Shown: positions 20,103 through 31,423 of the stretch, piece by piece
Position numbering within the stretch: the first letter of the stretch is position 1
Layout: each line of letters begins with the position of its first letter
NCBI GenBank assembly: GCA_015501055.1
Contig: JADNYV010000384.1
Coordinates: 1 to 32,820, forward strand
From: Mucidula mucida
Lineage: Eukaryota; Basidiomycota; Agaricomycetes; Agaricales; Physalacriaceae
Length of the DNA: 32,820 nt
Direction of reading: 5' to 3'
Notes under the pieces: model-generated
What the model was told of the DNA's origin: nothing
Databases searched by the model: none
What the model saw: the letters and a program-made list of their open reading frames with translations, nothing else
Position numbers and translations under genes: made by a program

Positions 20103-20743
20103 ATGTCCGCCGCCGAAAAATTGCAGCAGCACCCTGTGTTCGTCCAAGTGCAGAACAAGGCGGGCTACTACTATAACCAGCTCGACAAGGAGGTTCGTCT
20201 AGCCCGCTTCTAGCTTATTGGTCGTGTGCTGATACGTTGCGTGCAGCTCACAAAGTACCCCATCTTGCTCAACCTCGAGCAGAGGACACAAGTTCCCAAG
20301 GCGTACGCCGTACTCGGTGGCGCGTTCTTCCTGGTTTCCTGCACATATTCAACGCCCTCGCTGCTCCCGTCTCCAACCTCGTCGGCTGGGCTCTCCCCGC
20401 ATATCTGTCCTTCAAGGCCATTGAGTCGCCCTCGCCGCAGGATGACATTCAGTGGCTCACGTACTGGGTCGTGTTCGGCTTTTCAATTTCACCGAGAGCA
20501 TCGCTCTCCGGCTCGTCCTCTACCTATGTCCCATGGTATTTCGCCTTCAAGACCCTCTCATTGCCTGGCTCCAGCTCCCTACTTCCGGGTAAGCACGCGT
20601 ATCGGCCACGTACCTCTATCTTGGACTCACTCCGCTTTTCAGGGTGCTCAAGTGACCTACCTCAGGTCCTTAAGCCTATTCTCGGCAACATCGGGGCTGG
20701 AAGCGTGCCCCCAGCACGTCAGCCCACGACGTCGGACGAGTAG
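20103..20743 (+). CDS. YOP1: ER-shaping protein YOP1 (TB2/DP1/HVA22; several frame breaks)
   Basis: Reticulon-like hairpin membrane protein that curves tubular ER. Exons are 20103-20192, 20247-20588 and 20643-20743. Recognisable pieces in order are MSAAEKLQQHPVF, LTKYPILLNLEQRTQVPKAY, FLHIFNALAAPVSNLVGWAL, PAYLSFKAIESPSPQDDIQW, LTYWVVFGF, FNFTESIALRLVLY, YVPWYFAFKTL, IAWLQLPTS, GAQVTYLR, VLKPILGNIGAGS. They alternate between frames because of five single-base losses (GTTTCC, GGCTTTTC, CTCTCATT, TTCCGG, CAGGTCC) and one extra C (TACCTAT). Allowing for these gives 537 nt, 178 aa, the normal family length. A working gene carrying six indels is unlikely, so sequence error is favoured. Confidence 0.85.
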
Positions 20744-22085
20744 AGGGCGGGTCTTTTAGCGTGGCTTTTTCGTTCATAGAACATTTTTCTTCATTCCACC
20801 CTACGATCCGCGAGGCTTGATACCATTCCTCAATGCTACGTATCTACGTCCGACTCTTTCTCTTTGTACTCTTTTGACGAATTGGAACGGAAAGCCCTAA
20901 AATCATGCGCTATTTGCTAGTGACGTCAACATCGTTTGTGGCCGAGAGCTCGCTCGACGCGGCCGCGTTGCTAAAAGTTTTTTTGCCAAGTAACCTAGAG
21001 CTCAGCAGCTCGTAAATTGAATCCTCGGCGGTCAGTTGCGATGTCAAGTAAGCGCGTGTTCCTATCATTTGTCGCGTCAAGAGGAGCACCGTACAATGCA
21101 TCCCCCATGACATTCGTATAGGAATTGGACCAACCATTTTACTGGCGTCAGGAGGCGCAATACGACTGGCGATGAAATATCAAAGTTAATTCAAGAGCCA
21201 CTCTCTGTTCTGTCCAGCTCTAGCAGTCGTTAAGTGTGGGATACGAGAGGATTCATCACCCACGGCTTCCGGTCCGATTGCCGTAGCTTGCTCATTGCCC
21301 TCCATCATCATGAAGACTACATATCGTTCGAATGGGTTACCTTGGCTGCCGCCCCAGCCTAACGACACGAATATACGGCGCGATTAATGAACGGGATACC
21401 ACATCTCCAATCCGTCCAGGTAAAACACTTTGTTTCCTGCCTAGCTGCAGTTTCTCAACAGACAAAAGGAACAAGCCACTCACAAAACAGGATTACATTG
21501 GAAATATGAAGCTCGGATTTGTCAAATTCAAGTGTACTGAAGCCCAACTTCCACCTGGATTCTATGCTAAATGCAGACAGGTTTACATTACAGGCAGAGG
21601 AGGAAAAATGTGGATCAAAATGGGTCATGAAGGGACTGGTACCAGCGAAGAAGACAAAGGAAACGATCGAGAGAGGGGGTGCAATGTACAGTAGCAAGTC
21701 AACCTACTTGGATTGATTCTTGACAAAACCATAATAGGCTACCCACAGGATGCCGCCATACTTTCGCATTTATCACCGGAACCTCGTCAACAGAGCCTTG
21801 TATGTCCTTATCTTCTGCCTCCTCGGGTGAATTGAACGCGCCGTTGAATGGCAAGCACGAGGAAGACCTTCAAACCCACCTGCTTGCGAACTCTTGGCAT
21901 CACGGCTTTGTATTCTTTGCCTCTCATCTTCAACCTGGATACGGATAAACCTCCATATGCTTGCAGCCTAGGACATCTATGGAAAAGGCGACATCGCATG
22001 CGCGTTCTGGTCGACCGTATGGCACGCGAAGCATCTGACGCGACGATAAAAGGACGAAGGATAGAAATGATACAGCACCGCTGCG
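20744..22085. other. Region with only weak ORFs
   Basis: No gene could be assigned. Weak candidates are a minus-strand reading 20910-21137 ending ATNDVDVTSK and a plus-strand 48-codon ORF 21802-21948 (MSLSSASSGELNAPLNGKHE). Both look protein-like in composition but have no recognised family or exon series. A GATAAAAGG at 22045-22053, 33-41 nt before the M35 start, may be its TATA element. Confidence 0.35.
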
Positions 22086-23367
22086 ATGTTCTCTTCAGTT
22101 CTCTTCGCTCTTGTCTCTGCGAGTGTTGCGTCTGCGACCAAGTCGCTGTCCATATCCACCTCTGGTGCGGTGTTATCTCATTATATCCCTTGCTTCATCT
22201 CATTATCGATGTTACAGCACCGGCAAGTCTGACTGATGTCAGCGCATTGGAGGTCGTCACCACCATCACGAACACTGGCGATGAGACTGTGACGCTCTTG
22301 AATGACCCGAGGACTGTGTTGAGCTCCTGGGCGACCCAGTCGTTCATCATCACCGGAGAGAGCGGCGTCGAAGCGGACTTTACTGGTGTCGCTGTACGAT
22401 ATATCCCAGAGGTCGTCGCCCAAAAGGCCGAGAAATCCGTGACCATACTCGCCGCCGGTGAGAGTGTCGACGTTACCCATGAAGGTATCTACGGTTCGTG
22501 TACATTGTCCACTTGCTGATATACTCTTTTTCATAGTGGGCAACTTTTACAACTTTACCTCTGCGGGAGAAGGCGCGTTTACAGTCACCCCGCTGACCTC
22601 GTTCCACGCCATCGAGGAAGACGGTACCCTCACCACTATTGAGGCGACCTCGTCAGCCGCCAGCCTCCACCTAACGGGCACACTTTCCTCCGCCAAAGCG
22701 CTTTCCCCCAGCTCGCTCGGAGGCACCCTTACCACCACCGGCCTCTCCAAACGCGCGTCCTACAACTCCTGCTCCAGCACGCGCCAGACGCAGAACAACG
22801 CCGCCATCTCCGCCGCGTCCGCGCTCGCCAGCGCCTCCGTCTCGCACCTGCAGAGCAACCCCTCCGGGAGCACCCTCCAGACGACGTGGTACGGCGCCTT
22901 TGCGTCCTCGCGCTACTCTGGGACTCTCGCGTCGTTCAAGACGCTGGAGAGTGCTCCCGCGGGGTGGTGGTACGACTGCACGTGCACGGACGCGGACACG
23001 TATGCGTATGTGTACCCGTCTAGTTATGGGGAGGTGTATTTGTGCGGCTATTATTGGAATGCGCCGGCTACTGGGGCTGGGAGTAGGGCGGACACGATTA
23101 TTCATGAGGGGACGCATTTTCCGGAGGTTTTGGGCACGGATGATTATGCGTATGGTATGTGTTTTTTTGGTTGAGGGAGGGGTTAACCTGATTTTTTTTT
23201 TTTTTTGGTAGGTGAGAGCGCGTGCAAGTCTTTGGCGAGCAGTAGTCCTGCGCGTGCTTATTTGAATGCTGAGTTAGTGTTTTTTTTTCTTTTCGTGTTT
23301 CTTGAGTTTTGTGTGATTGATTTTTTGGTGTTTTAGCAACCATGCCTTCTTTTCTGATTATGTGTAA
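22086..23367 (+). CDS. Secreted M35 peptidyl-Lys metalloendopeptidase (deuterolysin family)
   Basis: Extracellular zinc protease that cleaves before lysine in characterised mushroom homologues. Five exons (22086-22164, 22218-22484, 22537-23154, 23212-23272, 23337-23367) join to exactly 352 codons. A signal peptide (MFSSVLFALVSASVASA) is followed by a propeptide ending at Lys-Arg 187-188. The mature enzyme starts ASYNSCSS and has about 163 residues, the family norm. The aspzincin signature is complete: HEGTH at 305-309 and GTDDYAYG at 315-322, in which Asp is the third zinc ligand. Cys pairs surround YDCTCTD and VYLCGYY. The third intron carries a run of 15 T before its acceptor. The gene is intact. 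Confidence 0.95.
23192..23206 (+). repeat. Poly-T tract before intron acceptor
   Basis: Fifteen T directly precede the GGTAG acceptor of intron 3 in the M35 protease gene. It is an unusually long polypyrimidine tract for introns in this window. Confidence 0.7.
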
Positions 23368-25045
23368 GAGGGATTGACAACCACAAGAGATGTAGCTGTA
23401 TATGCAATTGGAAATGAAATTGTATGCTCGCACATCTGAATTGGTTTTGTGTATGTGGCAACGATTAGCTAAGCTGGCTTATCTCGCAGTCGAATGTCTT
23501 CTTGACGCGACAAAGCGGCCAGTGATTTATCGATAGCACGACTCCGCATACGAATGTTTTGAGTCTTGACAGCGCGATCCGGTTTTGTATACTATGAATG
23601 ACCGTCTGTTTAGTAGTAACTGTCATTCTGGGCAGGGGATATCACTGACTGGCATCCCGTTAGATGAGGGAAATGAGCAACCCACAGTCGAGTCGTGTTC
23701 ACGCACGGGCTGAATAATGACTGGGACAGAACAGACATTGCATTCTGGTGCTCGACTCAACAAGTGCAGAATCAAGCGTGTTTCTTCGGATTGGCATGGA
23801 TGCGAACCTGGACAGTCTCTTCCTATTATTCTTAGTGGGCTTTCGGTATGCGGTCAAATGTCACCTTTCTGTCTTGGAAGCGAAAGTTTGGAAGGATTTG
23901 ATTGTGGCACGAGCATGATCAAGCATCTGAGTCGACAGTCTCTCCTGGAACAAGCTCTCCACAATCGTCTTGTCGTTGATCAATTATGCGGTAGAAGATA
24001 TATTCCTTCTCGTGAAGTAATGGCGCGGAGTCAAAGTAGCACTCTCCTGGGCTGGCAGACCAGGACAGAGTAAATTGGGCATGAAGGAATAGCTCCCGTT
24101 TCCCAAGGCCTACTACCTAGATCCCGTCAGGCTGGGGCGTTGCTTGTCATACACGGGAGTGCAACACCGTAGGTTAGGGTGCTCAGCTATGTATAGTGGC
24201 GGATGCTCTCCCGTACATGTCAGTTAGGCTTAGAACGAGTATGAGATACACACCGAGTACACCGCTGTAGAGTTGGGCTTATAGCGTGTCGCTACACCCT
24301 GCACGCGAGTATAACACGACATTAGGAAACGGTCTGCTCTTGATATGGTCGATATTCATACAAAGTTTGAAGACCTTCGTCGCCCTGCCACAGGTAGCAA
24401 ATCGTTTAATCGAAGTCGTTTCAGCAAGCTTTTTCCATAAGGACTAGAACGCGTAAGATCAGTTGAACGCAAGGTGGAAAGCAGCATCTAGATAGCAGAT
24501 GACCTATAGCTCCAGATGAAACGCTCGATAGGGTGCCAGCTGATAGACGCCACATGCAAACGGGGAAAGGTGGGTTCCTCCAAACTTATCGCGAAGCGAG
24601 CACAAGCAGCAATGTGCATGTTGATTGAAGGGCCGCCCATGACCTAGACGCAAATGTCGAGTACGTTGACAGCTAATTGCATATCGATAGGACGCTCGCG
24701 TCGAAGGAGCGGACTCTGAAAAGTCCGGTAAACGCCGAATATCTAGGAGCATCTTACCCTGTCATCTCTTACACAACTCTTACCTCTTTCCTTCTCAAAA
24801 CTCGTCTTCAACCTTTTACTTACCTGGCCTCAATGAATTGTTGACTTTCTGTCAGATAACTCGCCGAAAGCCCACTTCTGGACCTGTGATCCGAAGGATG
24901 TGTCGGGTTTTGATGGACTCCCCATTCCGTTCCTGATAGCGTGGTACTTATCAGGTGGAATGGCAGCGCGACGGCATATAAGCTCTAAGAAGCATGCTGA
25001 AATACGTTTGGCTCTCTTCTCCGCTTCCCAGCCTCACACACGACC
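23368..25045. other. Intergenic region with one uncertain ORF
   Basis: Contains a 118-codon plus-strand ORF at 23717-24073 (MTGTEQTLHSGARLNKCRIK) with no recognised motif, signal peptide or conserved pattern; it may be chance. The minus-strand reading 24504-24752 is no better. A CATATAAG at 24975-24982 lies 64-71 nt upstream of the transporter start and may be its TATA box. Confidence 0.35.
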
Positions 25046-26858
25046 ATGGACTCCCCCGCTGCCGACCAGGAAAAAGGATACGGCAGTTCCAGCGATGAGG
25101 GCCATGGACCCGCTATCTATGAGCAGCACAAAGGCCTGAAGGGACTCTACTATAATCCCATCACACAGGTATGTTCTTAACGGAAATTTTCCAACATCGC
25201 CGCTGATCGGGCGCGTAGGTCAGCATGCTTGGATTCGTCTGTTTCATGGGCCCGGGACTGTTCAACGCGTTGAACGGTCTCGGCGCCGGCGGACAACTCG
25301 ACTCGACGACCAACTCGAATGCAAACACTGCGCTGTACGCAACTTTCGCGGCCATGGCGTTCTTTGCTGGGTGCGTTGTTTCTCAGTATATATACACTTG
25401 CATTCTTAATACGATATTTTAGATCGGTCAACAACATGCTTGGTCCTAAAGTGACACTGCTTCTAGGAAGTATGGGCTACTGCTTGTACATAGGCTCATA
25501 CCTGTAAGTCGTTCGTTCATAGCTTTGACACCCCCGCCAACTTTGTGCACTAGTGCCATGAATATCCACGCCGGTGCAGGCCCCTTCGTCGTCGCCGCGG
25601 GTGCTATTCTTGGTATATGCGCCGGTCTCCTCTGGACCGCCAGGGCTCTCTTATGATGGCCTATCCGACCGAATCGCAGAAGGGAAAGTTTATCGCCATC
25701 TTCTGGTCATATTCAATCTAGGTGGTGTCGTCGGTGCTGCTGTTGCATGTGGGCGTAACTGGCACTCTACAGTATGTCTTTCAATTCTTTGTTCGCGTAT
25801 TTACAGCAATTGTTAGGCCGGTAATGTCGATAACGGAACCTACATTGGTTTCCTCATTCTCACTTTAATCGGTGTCGCGATCCCTATGGCTATGGCGGAT
25901 CCCAACAAGATGATTCGCTCTGACGGCACCAAGGTCACAACTCCCCGCCAATTATCTTGGAAGACAGAAATCATGGGGCTCTGGATTACTCTCCGCACCG
26001 ACCCCATGATCATCCTTCTCTTCCCCATGTTTTTCGCCTCGAACTGGTTCTACACGTGGCGTACGTCATTTCCCTCTGGACCAAACTTCATCTCATATAC
26101 TTTGCAGAATTCAGTGAATTTAACGGCGCCCTCTTCACCATTCGTGCGCGCGGTCTAAACAATCTCCTCTACTGGATCTCCCAAATCATCGGCTCTGTCC
26201 TCATCAGTTTCCTCCTCGACCGCAAGTCCATCTCGCGTCGCGTTCGCGCGTACGCTGGCTGGACCGCCCTCTTCCTCATGGTGTTCGTCGTGCACATCTG
26301 GGGATACTTTTACCAGAAGCAGTACACCCGCGCAACGGCTCACCAGAGCGTCGACATATACGACAAGCCCTATGTCGGGCGCGTGTTTTTCTACATCTTT
26401 TGCGGTCTGCTCGACGCGATGTGGCAGACGACGTCGTACTGGCTCATGGGTGCCATGTCCAACGACCCGTCGAAGCTTGCTTTCTTTGCTGGATTCTGTA
26501 CGCAGCTTTGTTTTTCCTATCATTGCAAAATTTTGATCCTGACTGCCGAATAGATAAATCCATTCAATCGTCAGGAGGCGCGGGCAGTTGGCGCGCGGAT
26601 GCTGTCGGTGTGCCATATATGAATATGTTCATCTCGACTTGGGTACTCCTTGCTGCCGTCTTGCATTCGCCTTGCCCATGATCGTCCTCCGTGTAAAGGA
26701 GCACACTGAGCTCGAAGATGAGGCCATGTGAGTTCTATTTTGTCTGCATATCAAATTAACAACAACTGATTGGTCTTAGTGCGCGCATGGACGAAACGGG
26801 TCATGTCATGGCTACGGAGGTGGCGAAGGAGCGCGGCCTCGTTGAAGTCGTCGCCTAA
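25046..26858 (+). CDS. UNC93-like MFS transporter (three single-base frame breaks)
   Basis: Multi-pass membrane protein of the UNC93-like branch of the major facilitator superfamily (DUF895); the substrate is unknown. Eight exons: 25046-25168, 25219-25370, 25423-25503, 25554-25771, 25817-26060, 26108-26497, 26554-26727 and 26780-26858. Typical pieces include NPITQVSMLGFVCFMGPGLF, NALNGLGAGG, MAYPTESQKGKFIAIFW, FNLGGVVGAAVA, GLLDAMWQTTSYWLMGAMSN and LRVKEHTELEDEA. Frames break at GACCGCCAGGG (25640), TGGTCATATTC (about 25709) and GTCTTGCATTC (about 26663), each by loss of one base. Allowing for them, 1461 nt becomes 1464 nt, 487 aa. The N-terminal tail is hydrophilic and acidic. Confidence 0.88.
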
Positions 26859-27309
26859 GAATAGCTTATACCCCTCTTGTATATCTGTTTTGATATTTGT
26901 AGAGATATGAATGGACCAACTTGTGCTTCGTGCGAGATAACACCGGGCGCGCGCGCGCGGGACGCTTCTTCCTCTATCGCGATATCATCCAGCTGACTAT
27001 CATGATCCTGGTTCCGAGAAGCAGGTACTCTTCTATTCGGGTACGAAGACGTGAGATTGTGGACCCATGCGGGACGAATGCAACATGTAAGTATTGTTCA
27101 CTTCTTGAAAGTTTTAATAGATCCGAATGGGCTTCCTACGCAGTATTCATCACAGTTAGATGTGGATGGTTGGAGTTCTCAAACTGACGCGTATCAAACG
27201 CAGTATGTTCGCATCGTCACGAAGTTGAATTCCGATGAAAATGGTATGCTTACGACTAGTACAATGAAGAAAACTACACAAAGTAATTGGGGTATATACA
27301 ACCTTACAT
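26859..27309. other. Intergenic region between convergent genes
   Basis: Includes a GC dinucleotide run (CGCGCGCGCGCG) near 26947 and an 88-codon plus-strand ORF (27051-27317) with no recognised family. The latter may be 3' UTR of the transporter. Nothing else was seen. Confidence 0.4.
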
Positions 27310-29058
27310 TTAGATAGGACAGAAAAACAAAAGTGAAGCTGGCCGGGCGTCGCAGCTTCAAGCTTCCAGCCACACTGCTTCCCAAGCGCCTCAAACTCGT
27401 CCTTCGTCCTCTCCTTCCCACCTTGTGTGGCTAACAACTACAGGAGTTCAGAATAAAACATTGGAACGAACAAGACAACTTACACCTATATCCATACCCG
27501 TTAAGAATCCTCCTCCAGCGACACCGAGGTTACCCAAGAGCGGGTAGGGTGCCTCAACGGGATTCGAGGCGTCCGCACAGGTGTACGTCGCCATGGACTC
27601 GAATACAACGACCTTGGAGGTGGGGCTGGCAGCGGCGCGAAGGTTTTTGAGAATTTCCTGGCATTTGGCATCGGACCAGTCGTGCAGAATCATGCGAAGA
27701 AAGTAGACTGCGGCGCCCTTGACGGGTTGCGGGGAAAAGAAGTTGTGCACTGTCTGACAGTCAGCAGTCAGTTGCTTGACAGAGAGAGGTGAGGGAACCT
27801 TGGAGTTTGACGGTCCCGTTTTTACTGCTCGGGCGAGTTGGTGTCCCAGTACTACAATGTCGCGTTAATTTGGTGGGGTGTAAACAAAATACAGAAGGGC
27901 TTGCCTTCTCGGCCTCTGTGATTTGTTGAGCTAAATCCTGAACGACGTATTGAAGTTTTGGGAATGCGCTGTAGTAAGATGGTAGCAGATCCATTACCAC
28001 CACCGACATCGACGACGACATCCCCTGTATTCAGGCTATTGCCATTGATACCTAGTCACTGTAAGCTTCATAACAATATCCGAGTTATATGATAGTACCA
28101 TTGACGAAAATATCCGGCGAAAACTGCTTGTTCGCACCTGCCATAGGACAGCCTGGCGTTTCGCGTTGGCTTCATTCCCAGGACGTCCTGCAAAGTCCCA
28201 GATCGTGTCCGTCGTGTCGTACGCCAAGTTGAATGGCGTGGCTGCCTTGCTCGGGTCTTTGAGATACGGCGCGATGTACGGAGAAATCTTCAGACATTCT
28301 GCACCGCTAAAGAGGAGGTCAGATATCATGATGCACGAAAGAGTTGAAAGAGAGCGTCGTACGCGTATGAGATGAAAGCAGCCATGGGAGATTTTTCGTA
28401 TCGGTCGACAGGACTGTAAGTGATTGTGGTTAGACACGGTCATTCAATTGACAAGGAGCGTACTTGGCTTGAATCTCATTGACACTTTTCATCTTGAAAA
28501 GCAAAGACGAGATACGGTTGTTGGTAAACACGTTCGGTAAGAACTTCTCTGAAGACGTGTCGTGTCGCCAAATAACGTAGGAAACGTCCTGAACAATCAA
28601 TCTTTAGAAACGGGGTCATCCGGAAAGACAAGTACCCACCTAATGTTGACGCATCCGTTCCACTAATAGCAGCAATATCATCAAGGCGGAGTCCCTACAA
28701 AATCATCAGAGACCGGTAGTAGACACGCGTCCTATGACCATACCTGTGGTCCAGCCTCAATCAATATATCGACAATGTTGTTGTCTTCGACATAAGCCAA
28801 AGCAACAGAAGTAAACGCTGCGAACCCTCCTTCCTGCATGATCTCGATGGGCGACCTGACAGTCGATATGAGCTGATGCGCCGCTGCAACAATCAGCTTT
28901 CTCATCTGTATAAGTGCTGGGTCGGCGTCCAGAGCGCTAGGACGCTACGGCTCGTCGATGGAAGGGACTGGCTGCCCCGCATCCGCGTACGTTGTTTGAA
29001 ACGTTTTTACCTGAGACGAAAGGATGTCAACGAGCGCGTCCAGAGCGGTGGAGGACAT
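27310..29058 (-). CDS. Type-2 O-methyltransferase, interrupted
   Basis: SAM-dependent O-methyltransferase of the plant/fungal family 2. It starts MSSTALDALVDILSSQ at 29058. The dimerisation part is followed by LAYVEDNNIVDILIEAG, GLRLDDIAAISGTDASTL and LRYLATRHVF, then SAM motif I VVVDVGGGNGSATILL. LQYVVQDLAQQITEAEK and FFSPQPVKGAAVYFLRMILH follow, then the catalytic HDWSDAKC, NLGVAGGGFL and GKERTKDEFEALG. Lesions include an in-frame TAG at 28945-28947 where the family has a Tyr codon, an extra base near VFREVL, losses around KRQAV and SPEQ-KNG, and a shift before AFPKLQ. One intron (27852-27904) appears to use a GC donor. The 3' end is uncertain. Probably a decaying gene with added sequence errors. 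Confidence 0.75.
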
Positions 29059-29942
29059 GATGCGGAAAATAATATATTTTCATCCTTCACGGGTCTTTGA
29101 AGAATGAGAAACAGCTCTCGACTATCAGATAACTGGAGGGGTACCTATCCATTGTCGTCATGCGACGGCATCACTGGTCTAGTGACCGCGGAGAGTGCAT
29201 GGATTTTGACTACGCGTTCTGACGGCAAGAGGCAGAGGTTCCTGACGCGCGGAATCCCAGTTGGCAGTGCCGATCGGCCGGCTTCCAAAGAACGAGTTAT
29301 ATGGGTCCTCTGGGGGACTACTTCGACTTCATCATACTCAATAGCAGCAACATATTCTCGTGAAAGATAACACTACATTCACTGAATGGCATTTACAGCA
29401 TGTCAAGTACAAAGACGTCGGCAAGTTTCAAAGTCCGCCATACTGGCGACATGTTCTTATGACATACCAGCCGTCGCGAAACGCATCTACATGCATCCTC
29501 TTTTCCGCCGTGAATCCAAAGGCATGTGTATCCGATCGAATCCAAGAGTGTTTCCCCAAAATGACTTTGAGAGCTCGAGCGAAGCAACCAACAAAAGTTA
29601 CAATTCACTACATTCACTTTGGCAGGGCAGGTTCTGGGACGTAGTCCTGCAGAGTAAGTCTTGTAATAGAAAGAATGTGAGTCTATAATACGCAGGCCGA
29701 GAGAGTGAAGGGCCACTGAAGGCAGTCACAACGTTTGCTTGAACAGGATTCTGTTATCAAGAACGGCCATTACTTCCAGCAACATAAGATCATATATTCA
29801 AGCAAGGCGACATGTACAGACAGGCAAATCCATACCAAACATCCCAAAGAAAAACCAGCGTAAAAAAAAGTCCGTTGGAAGAACAAACATGTCGCTACAT
29901 AAACAAAACCTCCTGCACGCTTATCCAAGTTATTAAGTTTGT
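29059..29942. other. Intergenic region
   Basis: Upstream flank of the O-methyltransferase and downstream flank of the 164-aa gene. Overlapping readings at 29360-29716 on both strands have no recognised features. No gene was assigned. Confidence 0.4.
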
Positions 29943-30717
29943 TCACTCCTGCTCCTCGAAAGAGAGAGTCTGCGGAGATTTAGAGATTAGCAGATTATCT
30001 CGTACCCAGTAAAGGCGCCACGTACCACCCATGTTCCCTTTCCGAAGGCGGCTGCGAACGCATCGCGGTCGCCTGAACCCCCAACAACGTCTGAGCCATC
30101 TGTAGGCTAGTGAGTATGTGATGGTCTGAAAGAAGAAAGCGACTGACCTTCTTTGTAGACACATGAACGTCCAGGACAGGATCCATCGGAATTGGACCAC
30201 TGAACATCCAAGGACTTGGAGTGCTCTTTATTGAAGGAGTGGAACTGTTCAACAATGAGCTGACTTCTTCAAAGCCACATAGCAGAAGAAGAGACGAACA
30301 ATGGTAGTCTCGACGTTACTTGGTCAAGGAAGTAAAGGTGTTCGAAACGGGTTGAGCTGATTCGCCGGCAACGGTAGGGTAAGAAGCACCACCAAGGTAG
30401 AAGTGGCTGAAAGTCATATCAGTGTGACTGAACAAGACAGAGAAGGAGGGACCGTGAATGCGTACTTGTGACTTCCCTTGCCAATATGTTGGACGTGCTT
30501 GACCAACCGACGATGCCAGCGAGGTAGGGATAATCAGGATACGGACCGTTCTGATATAGTCAGGGCGCGTCAGATGTGAATTTGAATGGCAGTACAAAAC
30601 AGTACTCACGATAGTCTGAATATCAAAGAGCCCCGAAGTGTCCACAGCCTCGTCGATGACGACAAGTAGACAATCTTCATCGCATGTGGCTTTTATGTAC
30701 GCACCATATTCGGTCAT
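29943..30717 (-). CDS. Unknown 164-aa protein, six exons
   Basis: No family was recognised. Exons are 30717-30610, 30550-30466, 30406-30320, 30259-30148, 30099-30026 and 29969-29943. The reading begins MTEYGAYIKATCDEDCLLVV, then GPYPDYPYLAGIVGWSS, HFYLGGASYPTVAGESAQPV, LIVEQFHSFNKEHSKSLDVQ, DGSDVVGGSGDRDAFAAAFG, and ends TLSFEEQE. It is soluble, with four cysteines and a glycine-rich, acidic C-terminal half. Two junctions (ends of exons 2 and 3) each lack one base, at ACAA|GT and ACCAA|GT. With them, 493 nt becomes 495 nt, 165 codons. A CCAAT box and TATATCA lie 45-60 nt upstream of the ATG, supporting this start. Confidence 0.6.
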
Positions 30718-30833
30718 GTCCTTTCCTACGTAGCCATAGTCCTGCCGTGCGCGTGGTAAGCTTGATATAGCCAATCAGACTGTGAATCGAACCGAGTCAA
30801 CTGACAAAGTGAAGCAGGTGGAAAAGAAGGACT

Positions 30834-31060
30834 TCAGTCCTTCTCCTCCTCGGGCTCGCCACAGTCCTTGTCCTTGCACGGATCCTCGCAGTCGTGCAGT
30901 CCTCGATACCATGCCACGGCTCTCCCCGTATGGTGACCTCTTTTGCGTCGGGAGTGCGTCACTGTAAACCCGAACGAGGGGAAAACGACAGCGGGGTATG
31001 CAAAGGAGATGCGATGGAAATGGCGGCAAGCGTGAAGACGTAGATGGAGTTGAATAGCAT
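30834..31060 (-). CDS. Small secreted cysteine-containing peptide (75 aa, one frame break)
   Basis: ATG 31060 opens a clear signal peptide (MLFNSIYVFTLAAISIAS). The frame stops at a TGA after SPRSGLQ, but loss of one base in the GGGTTT run there would continue into FTVTHSRRKRGHHTGRAV, and then an acidic tail DCEDPCKDKDCGEPEEEKD before TGA 30834-30836. The corrected length is 228 nt, 75 aa. RRKR at 38-41 is a candidate Kex2 site. Cys58, Cys62 and Cys67 fall in the tail. The minus-strand series continues with the 164-aa gene 117 nt downstream. Function is unknown; candidates are a processed secreted peptide or an effector-like protein. Confidence 0.5.
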
Positions 31061-31423
31061 ACTTGGAGTTAAAGTTCGAAAAAGAATAAAAGAAATGAAG
31101 TTGAAATTGAAATAAAAAGGCGAAGAAAGAAGAGAAACGCCTGTGAAGAAGAAGGAAGAATTGAAAAGAATGGAGATTCTGTCGAATAGTTGGCAGCCTT
31201 AAATAGAGGGAATGGCAGACGAGAACAGCCTCTTCCGCTAGACATACATGGCACGGTGGCACAGGTGAACGCACTTGGCGCGTACAGGAGGGGCGAGGCT
31301 GTGTTGTTTGAACAGACATGGTGGTGGAAGCAGAAAGAAGGAACATTTCGGCAGATGCAGTTTTCAGTGTATACCTACCTCACGCGCGCTGGGTAGAGAA
31401 CCAAGATTTGCGGCTCAAGACAA
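31061..31423. other. Promoter region of the small peptide gene
   Basis: The minus strand carries a long T/C-rich tract just upstream of ATG 31060 and a CTATTTAAGG TATA-like element near 31198-31207. No coding exon was recognised; ORFs on both strands here are low-complexity shadows. Confidence 0.45.

Noticed and set aside
22671..23117. 148-codon arginine-rich minus-strand ORF
   Set aside because: It is antisense to the GC-rich third exon of the M35 protease gene.
24080..24360. Possible tRNA or structured RNA
   Set aside because: No matching A and B boxes or cloverleaf could be folded.
15769..29058. A biosynthetic gene cluster (kinase, transporter, O-methyltransferase)
   Set aside because: The genes are separated by housekeeping genes (OST5, YOP1), have mixed strands, and no core synthase is present.
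30782..30967. Plus-strand ORF over the secreted peptide gene
   Set aside because: It is antisense to the peptide gene and has no signal peptide or domain.
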